Positions 16,486 to 25,101 of a DNA stretch of 64,000 nt are shown here, piece after piece; within the stretch, counting starts at the first letter, position 1; the number at the start of each line of letters is the position of its first letter. The position numbers were made by a program, and so were the translations under genes. The DNA comes from Pseudomonadota bacterium (GTDB lineage: Bacteria; Pseudomonadota; Gammaproteobacteria; Burkholderiales; Rhodocyclaceae). The DNA lies in assembly GCA_008501585.1 (NCBI GenBank), contig QQUN01000018.1, positions 115,060-179,059 on the forward strand, in the 5' to 3' direction. A model generated the notes under the pieces. The model saw nothing but the letters and a program-made list of their open reading frames with translations. It was not told the origin of the DNA and did no database searches.

Positions 16486-16941
16486 CTAGAAGATGCCCAT
16501 GGCCAGGCCCTCGGCCATGGCTGCGCCAAGGCCATGGCAGGCGTCGATATCGGCCGGCGTGACCTCGCCGCGCGCGATGTGCGGTTCGGCCACCTCGCGC
16601 CAGCCATAACCGGTGGCGATGCGGCGGATTTCGCGCACGGCGTTGGTGCCGTCGTTGCCGGCGCTGATGAACAGGGCGAAGGGCAGGCCGGTGAGTTGGC
16701 CCTCGAGCGGGTAGTAGGTGCGGTCGAAGAAGTCCTTCAGCGCGCCCGACATGTAGCCGAAGTTCTCCGGCGTGCCGAGCAGCAGCGCGTCGCAGCCGGC
16801 CAGATCGTCGATGCCGGCGTCGAAGGCCCTGAGGCAGCGTACCGAGACGCCGTCCGCCGTTTCGGCGCCGGCGCGGACCGCGTCGGCCAGTGCGCCGGTG
16901 TGGCCGGACTGGGTGTGATAGACGATCAGCAGGCGTTTCAT
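16486..16941 (-). CDS. Flavodoxin-family protein / NAD(P)H-dependent oxidoreductase
   Basis: A 151-residue flavodoxin-like protein. The N-terminus KRLLIVYHTQSGHTGALADA is the first strand and FMN-phosphate loop. GCDALLLGTPENFGYMSGALKDFFDR holds the second FMN loop, and ALFISAGNDGTNAVREI the third. It is shorter than WrbA and lacks cysteine clusters, so it is a simple FMN protein or reductase. The redox partner is unknown. It lies 14 bases after mtfA and 22 bases before the dehydrogenase gene, consistent with one transcript. Confidence 0.85.
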   Translation of the reverse strand: MKRLLIVYHTQSGHTGALADAVRAGAETADGVSVRCLRAFDAGIDDLAGCDALLLGTPENFGYMSGALKDFFDRTYYPLEGQLTGLPFALFISAGNDGTNAVREIRRIATGYGWREVAEPHIARGEVTPADIDACHGLGAAMAEGLAMGIF

Positions 16942-16955
16942 TGGCTGGCCTGTGT

Positions 16956-17747
16956 TCAGGGCTCTACGGTGTTGGAGCCTGGCGGCGGTGAAGGGTTCGC
17001 GCCGGCGGCCGGGTCGAGTCCGTAGAGGCGCTTGAGTTGGGCGTAGGCAGCGGGGTAGGCGGCGCGCAGCCGGGTCGGGGTTTCGAAAAAGGCCTCGCTC
17101 ATCACGGCGAAGAATTCGGCCGGACTCTCGGCGGCGTAGGCGTCGATGGGCAGCGGCCGGCCGCTGTCGAGGCGGTCGCAGAAATCATCGTAGGCCGCCG
17201 AAAAGATGCGGGCCCAGACGGCGCGCGGCATGTCCGGGGCGAGCGGCGGAAAGCCGTCTGCCTGGCCGTTGCACATGTCGAGCTTGTGGGCAAATTCGTG
17301 GATCACCACATTGAGGCCGTCGGCCGGTGCGGTGTCCTGCCACGAGACGATCACCGGGCCGCCCGGCCAGGCTTCGCCGAGCACCGGGTCGTCGTATTCG
17401 TGGACCACGCCGTCCTCGTCCATCTCCTCGCGCGGGATGACGAAATCGCCCGGGTAGACCACCACGCCGACCCAGTCGCGGTAGGCCGCCAGGCCGGTGT
17501 TGAGAATCGGCAGGCAGGCCTGCAGCGCGATGGCCAGCAGCATGTCGTCGGTGAGCACGAGCCCGCCGGCGCCATGGAAGGTCTTCTGGGCCAGGAAGTC
17601 GAGCGCCAGCGTGCGCAGGCGGGCACGGGCCTCGGCAGGCAGGTAGGCGAGAAAGGGAAGGCCAGCCTCGACCCGCTGCCACTGCGCCGCCGGCACGGGG
17701 GTTTGCCGGGCGGGGCCGAGCAGCCAGCGCTTGAGCGAGCCGAGCAT
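16956..17747 (-). CDS. mtfA: M90-family zinc peptidase MtfA
   Basis: A 263-residue protein with the zinc motif HEFAHKLD (His150, Glu151, His154) preceded by NVVIHEFAH and followed about 55 residues later by SPAEFFAVMSEAFFETP, which supplies the third ligand. FHGAGGLVLTDDMLLAIALQACLPILN and VVYPGDFVIPRE are family signatures. E. coli MtfA binds the Mlc repressor and has aminopeptidase activity. No Mlc-like gene is in this window. The stop codon of the transporter gene upstream lies one base before the ATG at 17747, so the two are translationally close. Confidence 0.9.
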   Translation of the reverse strand: MLGSLKRWLLGPARQTPVPAAQWQRVEAGLPFLAYLPAEARARLRTLALDFLAQKTFHGAGGLVLTDDMLLAIALQACLPILNTGLAAYRDWVGVVVYPGDFVIPREEMDEDGVVHEYDDPVLGEAWPGGPVIVSWQDTAPADGLNVVIHEFAHKLDMCNGQADGFPPLAPDMPRAVWARIFSAAYDDFCDRLDSGRPLPIDAYAAESPAEFFAVMSEAFFETPTRLRAAYPAAYAQLKRLYGLDPAAGANPSPPPGSNTVEP

Positions 17748-17748
17748 G

Positions 17749-18645
17749 TCAGGGCTCGCCGCGGACGCGGGTGGTCAGCCAGATGCCCGAGAGGATCAGC
17801 GCAATGCCGACGCCATGGAAGAGGGCGGGCAACTCGTCGAGGAAGATCACCGACAGGATCGTGCCGAACACGGGCATCAGGTGGATGAACAGTGCGCCGC
17901 GGCTGGGGCCGACCAGGGCGACGCCGCGGTTGTAGAAAACATAGCCGAGGAAACCGGGAAAAATCGCGGTATAGGCGATGGCGGTGAGGCTGGCCGGGTG
18001 CACCACGATGACGCGCCCCTGCGACATTTCCCACGCCCAGGCCGGCGCCAGAATGGTGATGCCGACCACGGTCATGGCCGCGAGCATCACCATCGGATGC
18101 ATGCCGCTGGGGCGCCAGTGCAGGCCGACGGTGTACAGGCCCCAGACCATCACCGCGATCAGCATCCAGAAGTCGCCGGGGTTGAACTGCCAGTCGAGCA
18201 GCATGGCTGGATGGCCGTGGGTGACGATGACCGTCACGCCGATCAGCGACAACACCACACCAACCACTTCCAGGCGATGCAGGCGCCGGCGCAGCAGCAC
18301 GACGGCCAGCAGCAGCGTGGCGACCGGAATCAGCGAGTTGAGCATGGTGGCGTTGATCGCGGTGGTGTACTGCAGGGCCAGGTAGGCGAAGGTGTTGTAG
18401 CCGCCCACGCCGAGCGCGCCAAGCAGCACGATGGGGCGCCAGTGGCGCAGCACCAGCGGCCACTGCTCGCGCAGGTAGGGGCGGGCGAAGGGCAGGATCA
18501 GGCACAGGGCCAGTGTCCAGCGCCAGAAGGCCAGGCCGAAGGGCGGCACGTCGGCGCGGATGCCGCGGCCGATGACCATGTTGCCCGACCAGAACAGGGT
18601 GGTCAGGGTGAGGAGAAGGTAGGGCAGATCGAACAGGCGGCGCAT
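17749..18645 (-). CDS. EamA-type (DMT superfamily) transporter
   Basis: A 298-residue carrier with ten predicted helices and EamA duplication: LLTLTTLFWSGNMVIGRGIR at the N-terminus, YNTFAYLALQYTTAINATML, GVVLSLIGVTVIVTHG, and in the second half FPGFLGYVFYNRGVALVGPSRGALFIHLMPVFG. Substrate unknown. The start at 18645 puts the first helix at residue 6; an ATG at 18681 would add 12 residues, and neither has a good ribosome site. It is the first gene of the cluster with mtfA and is divergent from relA across about 75 bases. Confidence 0.85.
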   Translation of the reverse strand: MRRLFDLPYLLLTLTTLFWSGNMVIGRGIRADVPPFGLAFWRWTLALCLILPFARPYLREQWPLVLRHWRPIVLLGALGVGGYNTFAYLALQYTTAINATMLNSLIPVATLLLAVVLLRRRLHRLEVVGVVLSLIGVTVIVTHGHPAMLLDWQFNPGDFWMLIAVMVWGLYTVGLHWRPSGMHPMVMLAAMTVVGITILAPAWAWEMSQGRVIVVHPASLTAIAYTAIFPGFLGYVFYNRGVALVGPSRGALFIHLMPVFGTILSVIFLDELPALFHGVGIALILSGIWLTTRVRGEP

Positions 18646-18720
18646 GGCAGGGAGGCATTTCGGCGGAGGCGCGATTATCATCTGCGCGTCAGATCCGCTC
18701 AATGAGAGATAATTGCGGTC

Positions 18721-20922
18721 ATGGTATCCGTCACCCACGCTATTTCCTATGCCGACGCCGAAACGCCGCCGGTCGATCGCATCTGCGAAGGGCTGTCCGC
18801 CGCCGACCGGCAGCGCATCGAATCGGCCCTGTCGCTGATTACCGAACACTATGGCCAGCAACCGCTGGGCAGCGGTGAGCCGACCCTGCGCCACGCGCTG
18901 GGCATGGCGCTGATCTGCGTGTCGCTCAAGATGGACGGCGACGCCCGGCTGGCCGCGCTGCTGTTCGCCCTGCACAGCCACATGGACAACGCCACCGAGT
19001 ATCTCGAGAAGCATTTCGGCGCGCGGGTGGCCCGGCTGGTGGGCGGGCTGTACCGGCTCAACGGCCTGCGCGTGATCACCCGCAAGACGGCCACCAACCG
19101 TGCGCCCGAGATGCGCCAGCAGTCCGAAACCCTGCGCAAGATGCTGCTGGCCATGGTCGAGGACATCCGCGTGGTCTTGCTGCGCCTGGCCTCGCGCACC
19201 CAGACACTGCGCTACTACGCCGAGCACCCGGAAAACGAGGCACAGTTCGACGCCGCGCGCGAGAGCCTCGACATCTACGCACCGCTGGCCAACCGCCTCG
19301 GCGTGTGGCAGCTCAAGTGGGAGCTGGAGGATCTGTCCTTCCGCTTTCTCGAGCCGGACACCTACAAGCGCATCGCCAAGATGCTCGACGAACGCCGCGT
19401 CGAGCGCGAGCAGTTCATCGCCGACGCGGTGGCCCGTCTGCGTGAGGAGATGGCGGCCGCCGGCATCTCCGGCGAGGTGTATGGGCGGCCCAAGCACATC
19501 TTCAGCATCGTCAACAAGATGCGCTCGAAAGACCTCGACTTCTCTCAGGTCTATGACGTGCGCGCCTTGCGCGTGCTGGTGAGCCAGGTGCGCGACTGCT
19601 ATGCGGTGCTGGGCATCGTGCACCAGATCTGGACGCCGATCCCCAAGGAATACGACGACTACATCCTCAAGCCCAAGGGCAACAACTACCAGTCCCTGCA
19701 CACCGCCGTGCGGGCGGCCGACGGGCGCGCGCTGGAGGTGCAGATCCGCACCCACGACATGCATCAGCACGCCGAGTTCGGCGTGGCGGCGCACTGGCGC
19801 TACAAGGAAGGCAGCGGTGCGGCCGGCAGCGCCTACGACGAGAAGATCGCCCTGCTGCGCGACCTGCTATCGTGGCGCGACGAGGTCACCGACGCCGACC
19901 ACTGGGAGGAGAAATACCGCGACGCCTCGCTCGACGACACGCTGTACGTGATGACGCCGCAGGGGCGGGTGGTCGATCTGCCGCGCGGTGCGACGGCGGT
20001 CGATTTTGCCTATGCGCTGCATTCCGACCTCGGCCATCGCTGCCGCGGCGCCAAGGTCGACGGCCACCTGATCCCGCTCAACAAGCCGCTGGAGAGCGGG
20101 CAGACGGTGGAGATTACCGCCGCCAAGGAAGGCGGCCCCTCGCGCGACTGGCTCAATCCGCAGCAGAACTACGTCACCACCGGCAAGGCGCGGCGCAAGA
20201 TCAAGCAGTACTTCTCGCAGCAGGAGCAGGGCGAGCTGCTCGAACGCGGCCGGGCGGTGATCCACCGCGAACTGCAGCGCGAAGGACAGACCCAGTTCAA
20301 CAACGAGACCCTGGCCCAGCGGCTGGGCTTCAAGAACACCGAGGCGATGTTCATCGCCGCCGGCCGGGGTGAGGTCGGCCCGCGGGCGGTGCAACTGGCG
20401 ACCCAGTCCGACGGCAGCGCCACGGCCAGTGCGGACGAAGTGGTCATCGGCCGCAGCCGCCAGCGCAGCACCGACGACGACATCCTGGTGGTGGGGGTCG
20501 GCAAGCTGATGACCTCGCTGGCACGCTGCTGCAAGCCGGCGCCGCCGGACGCGGTGGAGGGCTTCGTGACGCGCGGGCGCGGCATCTCGGTGCACCGGGT
20601 CGATTGCCCGGATTTCCAGGCGCTGCTCAAGCGCCATCCCGAGCGCGCCATTCCCGCCACCTGGGGCGATGGCGTGGATGCGCCGGGCAGCCGCTATCCG
20701 GTCGATGTGATCGTTGACGCCAATGATCGCCAGGGGCTGCTGCGTGATCTGTCGGACGTACTCTCGCGCGAGAAGCTCAACGTCATCGCCGTCAATACCC
20801 TGACCCGCAAGGGCAAGGCGCGCATGCGCTTCACCATCGAGGTCAATGGCTCGCAGCAGATTCAGCGCGCGCTCACCCTGATGGGCGAAGTGGCCGGTGT
20901 GGAGCAGGCCCGCCGGACCTAG
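18721..20922 (+). CDS. relA: GTP pyrophosphokinase RelA ((p)ppGpp synthetase I)
   Basis: A 733-residue long RSH protein. The N-terminal hydrolase-like domain has HALGMALICVSLKMDGDARLAALLFALHSH and lacks the HD metal pair, so it cannot hydrolyse (p)ppGpp. The synthetase domain has VYGRPKHIFSIVNKM, YDVRALRVLV and KEYDDYILKPKGNNYQSLHT; the EYDDY (EXDD) signature marks monofunctional RelA rather than the RXKD of SpoT. A TGS domain follows (TLYVMTPQGRVVDLPRGATAVDFAYALHSDLGH), then a zinc-finger region with LARCCKPAPPD and a C-terminal ACT domain. It makes the alarmone on starved ribosomes. The gene is monocistronic with a strong hairpin after it. Confidence 0.95.
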   Translation: MVSVTHAISYADAETPPVDRICEGLSAADRQRIESALSLITEHYGQQPLGSGEPTLRHALGMALICVSLKMDGDARLAALLFALHSHMDNATEYLEKHFGARVARLVGGLYRLNGLRVITRKTATNRAPEMRQQSETLRKMLLAMVEDIRVVLLRLASRTQTLRYYAEHPENEAQFDAARESLDIYAPLANRLGVWQLKWELEDLSFRFLEPDTYKRIAKMLDERRVEREQFIADAVARLREEMAAAGISGEVYGRPKHIFSIVNKMRSKDLDFSQVYDVRALRVLVSQVRDCYAVLGIVHQIWTPIPKEYDDYILKPKGNNYQSLHTAVRAADGRALEVQIRTHDMHQHAEFGVAAHWRYKEGSGAAGSAYDEKIALLRDLLSWRDEVTDADHWEEKYRDASLDDTLYVMTPQGRVVDLPRGATAVDFAYALHSDLGHRCRGAKVDGHLIPLNKPLESGQTVEITAAKEGGPSRDWLNPQQNYVTTGKARRKIKQYFSQQEQGELLERGRAVIHRELQREGQTQFNNETLAQRLGFKNTEAMFIAAGRGEVGPRAVQLATQSDGSATASADEVVIGRSRQRSTDDDILVVGVGKLMTSLARCCKPAPPDAVEGFVTRGRGISVHRVDCPDFQALLKRHPERAIPATWGDGVDAPGSRYPVDVIVDANDRQGLLRDLSDVLSREKLNVIAVNTLTRKGKARMRFTIEVNGSQQIQRALTLMGEVAGVEQARRT

Positions 20923-20952
20923 GCCATCGATCCGCGACCGTCGCATGACTGT

Positions 20953-20990
20953 CCGACCCGGCCTAGTTCGTTTGGCCTAGGCCGGGTCGG
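20953..20990 (+). terminator. Strong hairpin downstream of relA
   Basis: A perfect 14-bp stem: 20953-20966 (CCGACCCGGCCTAG) pairs with 20977-20990 around a 10-base loop. It lies 30 bases after the relA stop. There is no U-tract, so it may act as a Rho-assisted terminator or an mRNA 3' stabiliser. Confidence 0.55.
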
Positions 20991-21121
20991 CCGTTCGGTG
21001 GATGGTCGTCCGGCCGATTGTCGTGATCGCTTCCGCTTCGTATCGTCCGTGCTGTAGAGGCGCCGGCCGTGTGTCCCGCATCGGGCGCGGTTTCGCCTCA
21101 AGGCAGTGCAACGAGGTGGAT

Positions 21122-21856
21122 ATGGACATGCGGATCAGCCAGGCGCGTCGGCAGGGCGCCGCCAGCGCGGCAGACGGCCGGGCCGAGATCGTTTCGGTGC
21201 TCAAGACGATGCCCTTGCTCAAGGGCCTGCGCGCCAGCACCATCGAGGTGCTTGGGCGTGACGCCACGCGCTTGCGCTACGAGCGCGACGAAATCGTGTT
21301 TCGGCGGGGCTCGGTGCCAACCGGGCTGTTCTTCGTGCTCGATGGCGGCATCAAGCTGCTGGCCCTGGAGCCGGATGGCCGCGAGAAGGTGATCGAACTG
21401 TTCACCGAAAAGCGCTTCTTCGGCGAGATCGGCGTCTTCCGCCTGTCGCGCTATCGGGCGTGGACACAAGCGGTGCGCGCCACCGACTTGCTGCATGTGC
21501 CGTCCGACGCCCTGCGTCAGGCGGTGCGCGAGGATCATGAGTTGTCGCTGCGCATGCTCTCGGAGGTCTCCGGCCGGGTGCAGTCGCTGATCGAGTCGAT
21601 CAGCCAGACCGCGCCGCTGCTGGCCTACAAGCGGGTGGCGGCCTATCTGATCGAGCAGGACGGCGCCGGTGATGTCCAGCCCGGCTGGGTCCGCCTGGCC
21701 GCGCCCAAGTACACCATCGCCTCCATGCTCAACATGAGCAGCGAGGCCTTGTCGCGCGCGCTGCGCAAACTGCGCGATGGCGGCATGATCGAAGGCGGTG
21801 GCCGCAACATCCGCATTGTCGATTACGACGGCCTGAACGCGCTGCTCAACGCCTGA
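21122..21856 (+). CDS. Crp/Fnr-family transcriptional regulator without cysteines
   Basis: A 244-residue regulator. The cyclic-nucleotide-binding-like barrel runs from about residue 20 to 150 (MPLLKGLRASTIEVLG, EIVFRRGSVPTGLFFVLDGGIKLL, FFGEIGVF). The C-terminal winged helix has KYTIASMLNMSSEALSRALRKLRDGG. The protein contains no cysteine, so it cannot carry the FNR iron-sulfur cluster; it is closer to Dnr/NarR or Crp types. Its place just upstream of the nitrate transport and reductase genes suggests it regulates nitrate respiration, possibly through NO or nitrite sensing; this is positional inference. AGGTGG precedes the ATG at 21122. I found no clear TTGAT-N4-ATCAA box in the 216-base spacer before narK. 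Confidence 0.85.
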   Translation: MDMRISQARRQGAASAADGRAEIVSVLKTMPLLKGLRASTIEVLGRDATRLRYERDEIVFRRGSVPTGLFFVLDGGIKLLALEPDGREKVIELFTEKRFFGEIGVFRLSRYRAWTQAVRATDLLHVPSDALRQAVREDHELSLRMLSEVSGRVQSLIESISQTAPLLAYKRVAAYLIEQDGAGDVQPGWVRLAAPKYTIASMLNMSSEALSRALRKLRDGGMIEGGGRNIRIVDYDGLNALLNA

Positions 21857-22072
21857 TCCCATCCTGCCGACCGTGCCCGGCGCTCATCCCGAGTGTCCGG
21901 GCGCGGGTGCGTTAACGCCGTGCCGTCGGGTGTGGCGATCTGACGCATAGTTCTTTCGGTCTAGTTCCTCTGCACCCCCGAACTCCTGCGGACGGCCAAT
22001 GTTGCACTTGCCGGCCAGTCGATACGCTGCATGGCGTTGAAACATCCGTGTGCGGCAGGAGGAACAGCGGCA

Positions 22073-23341
22073 ATGACGACATTGCGTCAAAAGCAGATTT
22101 CCGTGCTCTCGTCGAGCACCGTGGCTTTCACGGTGTGCTTTGCGGTGTGGATGATCTTTGCGGTCATCGGCGTGCCGATCAAGGCCCAGCTCAACCTCAA
22201 CGAAACCCAGTTCGGCCTGCTGGCGTCGATGCCTGTGCTCACCGGCGCGCTGGTCCGGCTGCCGCTCGGCCTGTGGGGCGACAAGTACGGCGGGCGGCTG
22301 GTGTTCTTCGTGCTGATGCTCAGCACCGTGCTGCCGATCTATCTCATCGGCCATGCCACGGATTACTGGCAGTTTCTGGTCATCGGCCTGTTCGTCGGCC
22401 TGGCGGGGGGCTCGTTTTCGGTCGGCATTGCCTACTGTGCGCGCTGGTTCGAGCGTAAGCGTCAGGGGCTGGCGATGGGCATCTTCGGTGCCGGCAACTC
22501 GGGCGCGGCGCTGACCAAGTTCGTGGCGCCGGCCATCGTTGCCGCCTGGGGCTGGGAGATGGTGCCGACGGTGTATGCCGTGGCGATGCTGGTCACCGCG
22601 CTGGCCTTCTGGGTGTTCAGCTACGACGACCCGTCGCACCGCATCGCCTCGCATGTGAGCTTCGGCGACCAGCTGCGCGCGCTGAAAGACCCGCGGGTGT
22701 GGAAGTACTGCCAGTACTACTCGATCGTTTTCGGTGGCTATGTGGCGCTGGCGCTGTGGATGACCAAGTACTACGTCACCGAATACGGTTTCTCGCTGCA
22801 GCTGGCGGCCTTGCTGGCTGCGGCCTTCTCGTTGCCCGGCGGCGTGCTGCGCGCCTTCGGCGGCTGGTTCTCCGACCGCTTTGGTGCGCACAAGGTGACC
22901 TGGTGGGTGATGTGGGTGTCGTGGATCTGCCTGTTCATCCTGTCCTACCCGCAGACGCACCTGACCATTCTCACCGTCAACGGGCCCAAGACTTTCGACC
23001 TCGGCCTCAACCCCTGGGTGTTTACCGCGCTGATGTTCACCGTCGGCGTGGCCTGGGCCTTCGGCAAGGCCTCGGTCTTCAAGTACATCTCCGACGAGTT
23101 CCCGCATGACATCGGTGCGGTGTCCGGCATCGTCGGCCTGGTCGGCGGCCTGGGCGGCTTCCTGCTGCCGATCCTCTTCGGCGCGATGGTCGATCTGACC
23201 GGCGTGCGTTCCAGCTGCTTCATGTTGCTCTACGGCGTGACCTGGGTGTCGCTCATCTGGATGTACTGGACCGAGGTGCGTGGCACCGAGGTGCTCAAGG
23301 GTGAGCCGGATGCCGCGACGGCCGCCGCGCTGGGCAAGTGA
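22073..23341 (+). CDS. narK1: Nitrate/nitrite MFS transporter, NarK1 type
   Basis: A 422-residue major-facilitator protein with twelve predicted helices. NNP-family features include the first helix region VCFAVWMIFAVIGVPIKAQLNLNETQFGLLASMPVLTGALVRLPLGLWGDKYGG, GLAGGSFSVGIAYCARWF and a second conserved segment FGKASVFKYISDEFPHDIGAVSGIVGLVGGLGGF. It resembles NarK1, often a nitrate/proton symporter that starts uptake before nitrite is available. AGGAGG lies 10 bases before the ATG at 22073. It is followed after 31 bases by a NarK2-type gene and then narGHJI, matching the narK1K2GHJI order of denitrifiers such as Pseudomonas and Thauera. Confidence 0.93.
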   Translation: MTTLRQKQISVLSSSTVAFTVCFAVWMIFAVIGVPIKAQLNLNETQFGLLASMPVLTGALVRLPLGLWGDKYGGRLVFFVLMLSTVLPIYLIGHATDYWQFLVIGLFVGLAGGSFSVGIAYCARWFERKRQGLAMGIFGAGNSGAALTKFVAPAIVAAWGWEMVPTVYAVAMLVTALAFWVFSYDDPSHRIASHVSFGDQLRALKDPRVWKYCQYYSIVFGGYVALALWMTKYYVTEYGFSLQLAALLAAAFSLPGGVLRAFGGWFSDRFGAHKVTWWVMWVSWICLFILSYPQTHLTILTVNGPKTFDLGLNPWVFTALMFTVGVAWAFGKASVFKYISDEFPHDIGAVSGIVGLVGGLGGFLLPILFGAMVDLTGVRSSCFMLLYGVTWVSLIWMYWTEVRGTEVLKGEPDAATAAALGK

Positions 23342-23372
23342 AACCGGTTTCGAGATTGAAAGGGAGAATCGA

Positions 23373-25031
23373 GTGAATACGACCAATGTCGAGCGACTGC
23401 CCGCCCGCGGCAGCAGCGGGGCGGATGTACACACCTGGGCGCCGGAGGACGCTGCGTTCTGGGAGCGCGAGGGCAAGCGCATCGCCAACCGCAACCTGTG
23501 GATCTCCATCCCCAGCCTGCTGTGCGGCTTTGCCGTGTGGCTGATGTGGAGCGTGATCACGGTGCAGATGCTGTCGGCGGGTTTCCCGTTCAAGCCGGCC
23601 GAGCTGTTCGGCCTGTCGGCCATTGCCGGTCTGGCGGGGGCGACGATGCGCATCCCGTCGTCCTTCTTCATCCGCATTGCGGGCGGGCGCAACACCATCT
23701 TCTTCACCACCGCGCTGCTGATGATCCCGGCGGTGGGTACCGGCTTTGCCCTGCAGTCGAAAGACACGCCGCTGTGGGTGTTCCAGATGCTGGCCTTCCT
23801 GTCCGGCTTCGGCGGCGGCAACTTCGCCTCCAGCATGTCGAACATCAGTTTCTTCTTCCCCAAGCGCATGCAGGGCCTCGCGCTGGGGCTCAATGCAGGC
23901 CTGGGCAACGCCGGCGTGACCACCATGCAGATCCTGGTGCCGCTGGTCATGACCCTGCCGCTGTTCGGTGCCTTCTCGGGCGATGCCGTGCAACTGGTAA
24001 GCACCTCCGGTTCGCTGATCGGCAAGATCCCGGCCGGCAGCGACACCTGGCTGGCCAACGCCGGTTTCGTCTGGCTGCTGTTGCTGGTGCCGCTGGCCTT
24101 CGCCGGCTGGTTCGGCATGAACAACATCCGCACCGACGACGTGTCGCCCAACATCGGCTCGCCGCTGTCGAGCATGGGCAAGATCGCCGGCATGCTGCTG
24201 ATGGCCTTCATCGCCGGTGGGGTGGGCCTGTACCTGATCATGCCGGCGCCGACCGGCCTCGGCCTGCCGGGCTGGACCAAGTGGTTCGTGCTCGCCGGCG
24301 TGCTGGCGCTGACGGTGTTCCTGCTCAAGCAGATCCCCGGCGAGATCAAGCCCAACCTCAAGCGCCAGTTCAGCATCTTCGGCCACAAGCACACCTGGGT
24401 GATGAGTGTCATCTACACCATGACCTTCGGCAGCTTCATCGGCTACTCGGCCGCCTTCGCGCTGGCCATCAAGGTGATCTTCGGCTTCCAGCACATCGTG
24501 GTCGATGGCGTGATGACCCACACCACCGCCAACCCCAACGGCCCTTCGGCGTTGATGTACGCCTGGATGGGCCCCTTCATCGGCGCGCTGATCCGCCCGG
24601 TCGGCGGCTGGATGGCGGACAAGCTCGGCGGCGCGCGCGTCACCCAGTACATCACCTACGCCATGGTCGGTGCCGCCTTCGGCGTCGCCTACTTCATGAA
24701 GGCGGCCTACCAGTCGGCCACGCCGGAAGAGTTCTTCCTGCCGTTCTTCGTGCTCTTCCTGGTGCTCTTCGCGGCCTCGGGCATCGGCAACGGCTCGACC
24801 TTCCGCACCGTCGCCATGGTGTTCCCGAAGGAGCAGGCCGGCCCGGTGCTGGGCTGGACCTCGGCGGTCGCCGCCTACGGCGCCTTCATCATCCCGCAGG
24901 TGTTCGGCGAGCAGATCAAGGCCGCCACCCCGGAGTACGCGCTGTACGGCTTTGCCGTGTTCTACCTGATCTGCCTGGTGCTGAACTGGTGGTACTACCT
25001 CGGCCCGAAAGCGGAATACCAGAACCCCTGA
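23373..25031 (+). CDS. narK2: Nitrate/nitrite antiporter, NarK2 type
   Basis: A 552-residue MFS protein starting at GTG 23373 with AGGGAG six bases upstream; no ATG in a plausible place. NNP signatures: LCGFAVWLMWSVITVQMLSAGFPF, GATMRIPSSFFIRIAGGRNT, GGGNFASSMSNISFFFPKRMQGLALGLNAGLGNAGVT and SFIGYSAAFALAIKV. It is longer than NarK1 because of extended loops between helices, as in NarK2 proteins that exchange nitrate for nitrite. Together with narK1 it supplies the cytoplasmic-facing active site of NarG and removes nitrite. In some relatives both halves are fused into one protein; here they are separate genes. Confidence 0.92.
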   Translation: MNTTNVERLPARGSSGADVHTWAPEDAAFWEREGKRIANRNLWISIPSLLCGFAVWLMWSVITVQMLSAGFPFKPAELFGLSAIAGLAGATMRIPSSFFIRIAGGRNTIFFTTALLMIPAVGTGFALQSKDTPLWVFQMLAFLSGFGGGNFASSMSNISFFFPKRMQGLALGLNAGLGNAGVTTMQILVPLVMTLPLFGAFSGDAVQLVSTSGSLIGKIPAGSDTWLANAGFVWLLLLVPLAFAGWFGMNNIRTDDVSPNIGSPLSSMGKIAGMLLMAFIAGGVGLYLIMPAPTGLGLPGWTKWFVLAGVLALTVFLLKQIPGEIKPNLKRQFSIFGHKHTWVMSVIYTMTFGSFIGYSAAFALAIKVIFGFQHIVVDGVMTHTTANPNGPSALMYAWMGPFIGALIRPVGGWMADKLGGARVTQYITYAMVGAAFGVAYFMKAAYQSATPEEFFLPFFVLFLVLFAASGIGNGSTFRTVAMVFPKEQAGPVLGWTSAVAAYGAFIIPQVFGEQIKAATPEYALYGFAVFYLICLVLNWWYYLGPKAEYQNP

Positions 25032-25067
25032 CCGGCGCCGCGCGCCACCCAGAACCGATTGAATCGC

Positions 25068-25085
25068 CGGGGGCACGGGCCCCCG
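25068..25085 (+). other. Intercistronic hairpin between narK2 and narG
   Basis: CGGGGGC at 25068-25074 pairs with GCCCCCG at 25079-25085 around ACGG, ending five bases before the AAGGAG ribosome site of narG. It could attenuate read-through, stabilise the narG mRNA end or affect ribosome access. No U-tract follows. Confidence 0.5.
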
Positions 25086-25101
25086 AAACAAGGAGTCATC
25101 G

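Noticed and set aside
18721..20922. A bifunctional SpoT/Rel
   Set aside because: The HD metal residues are missing and the synthetase has EYDDY (EXDD), both marks of monofunctional RelA.
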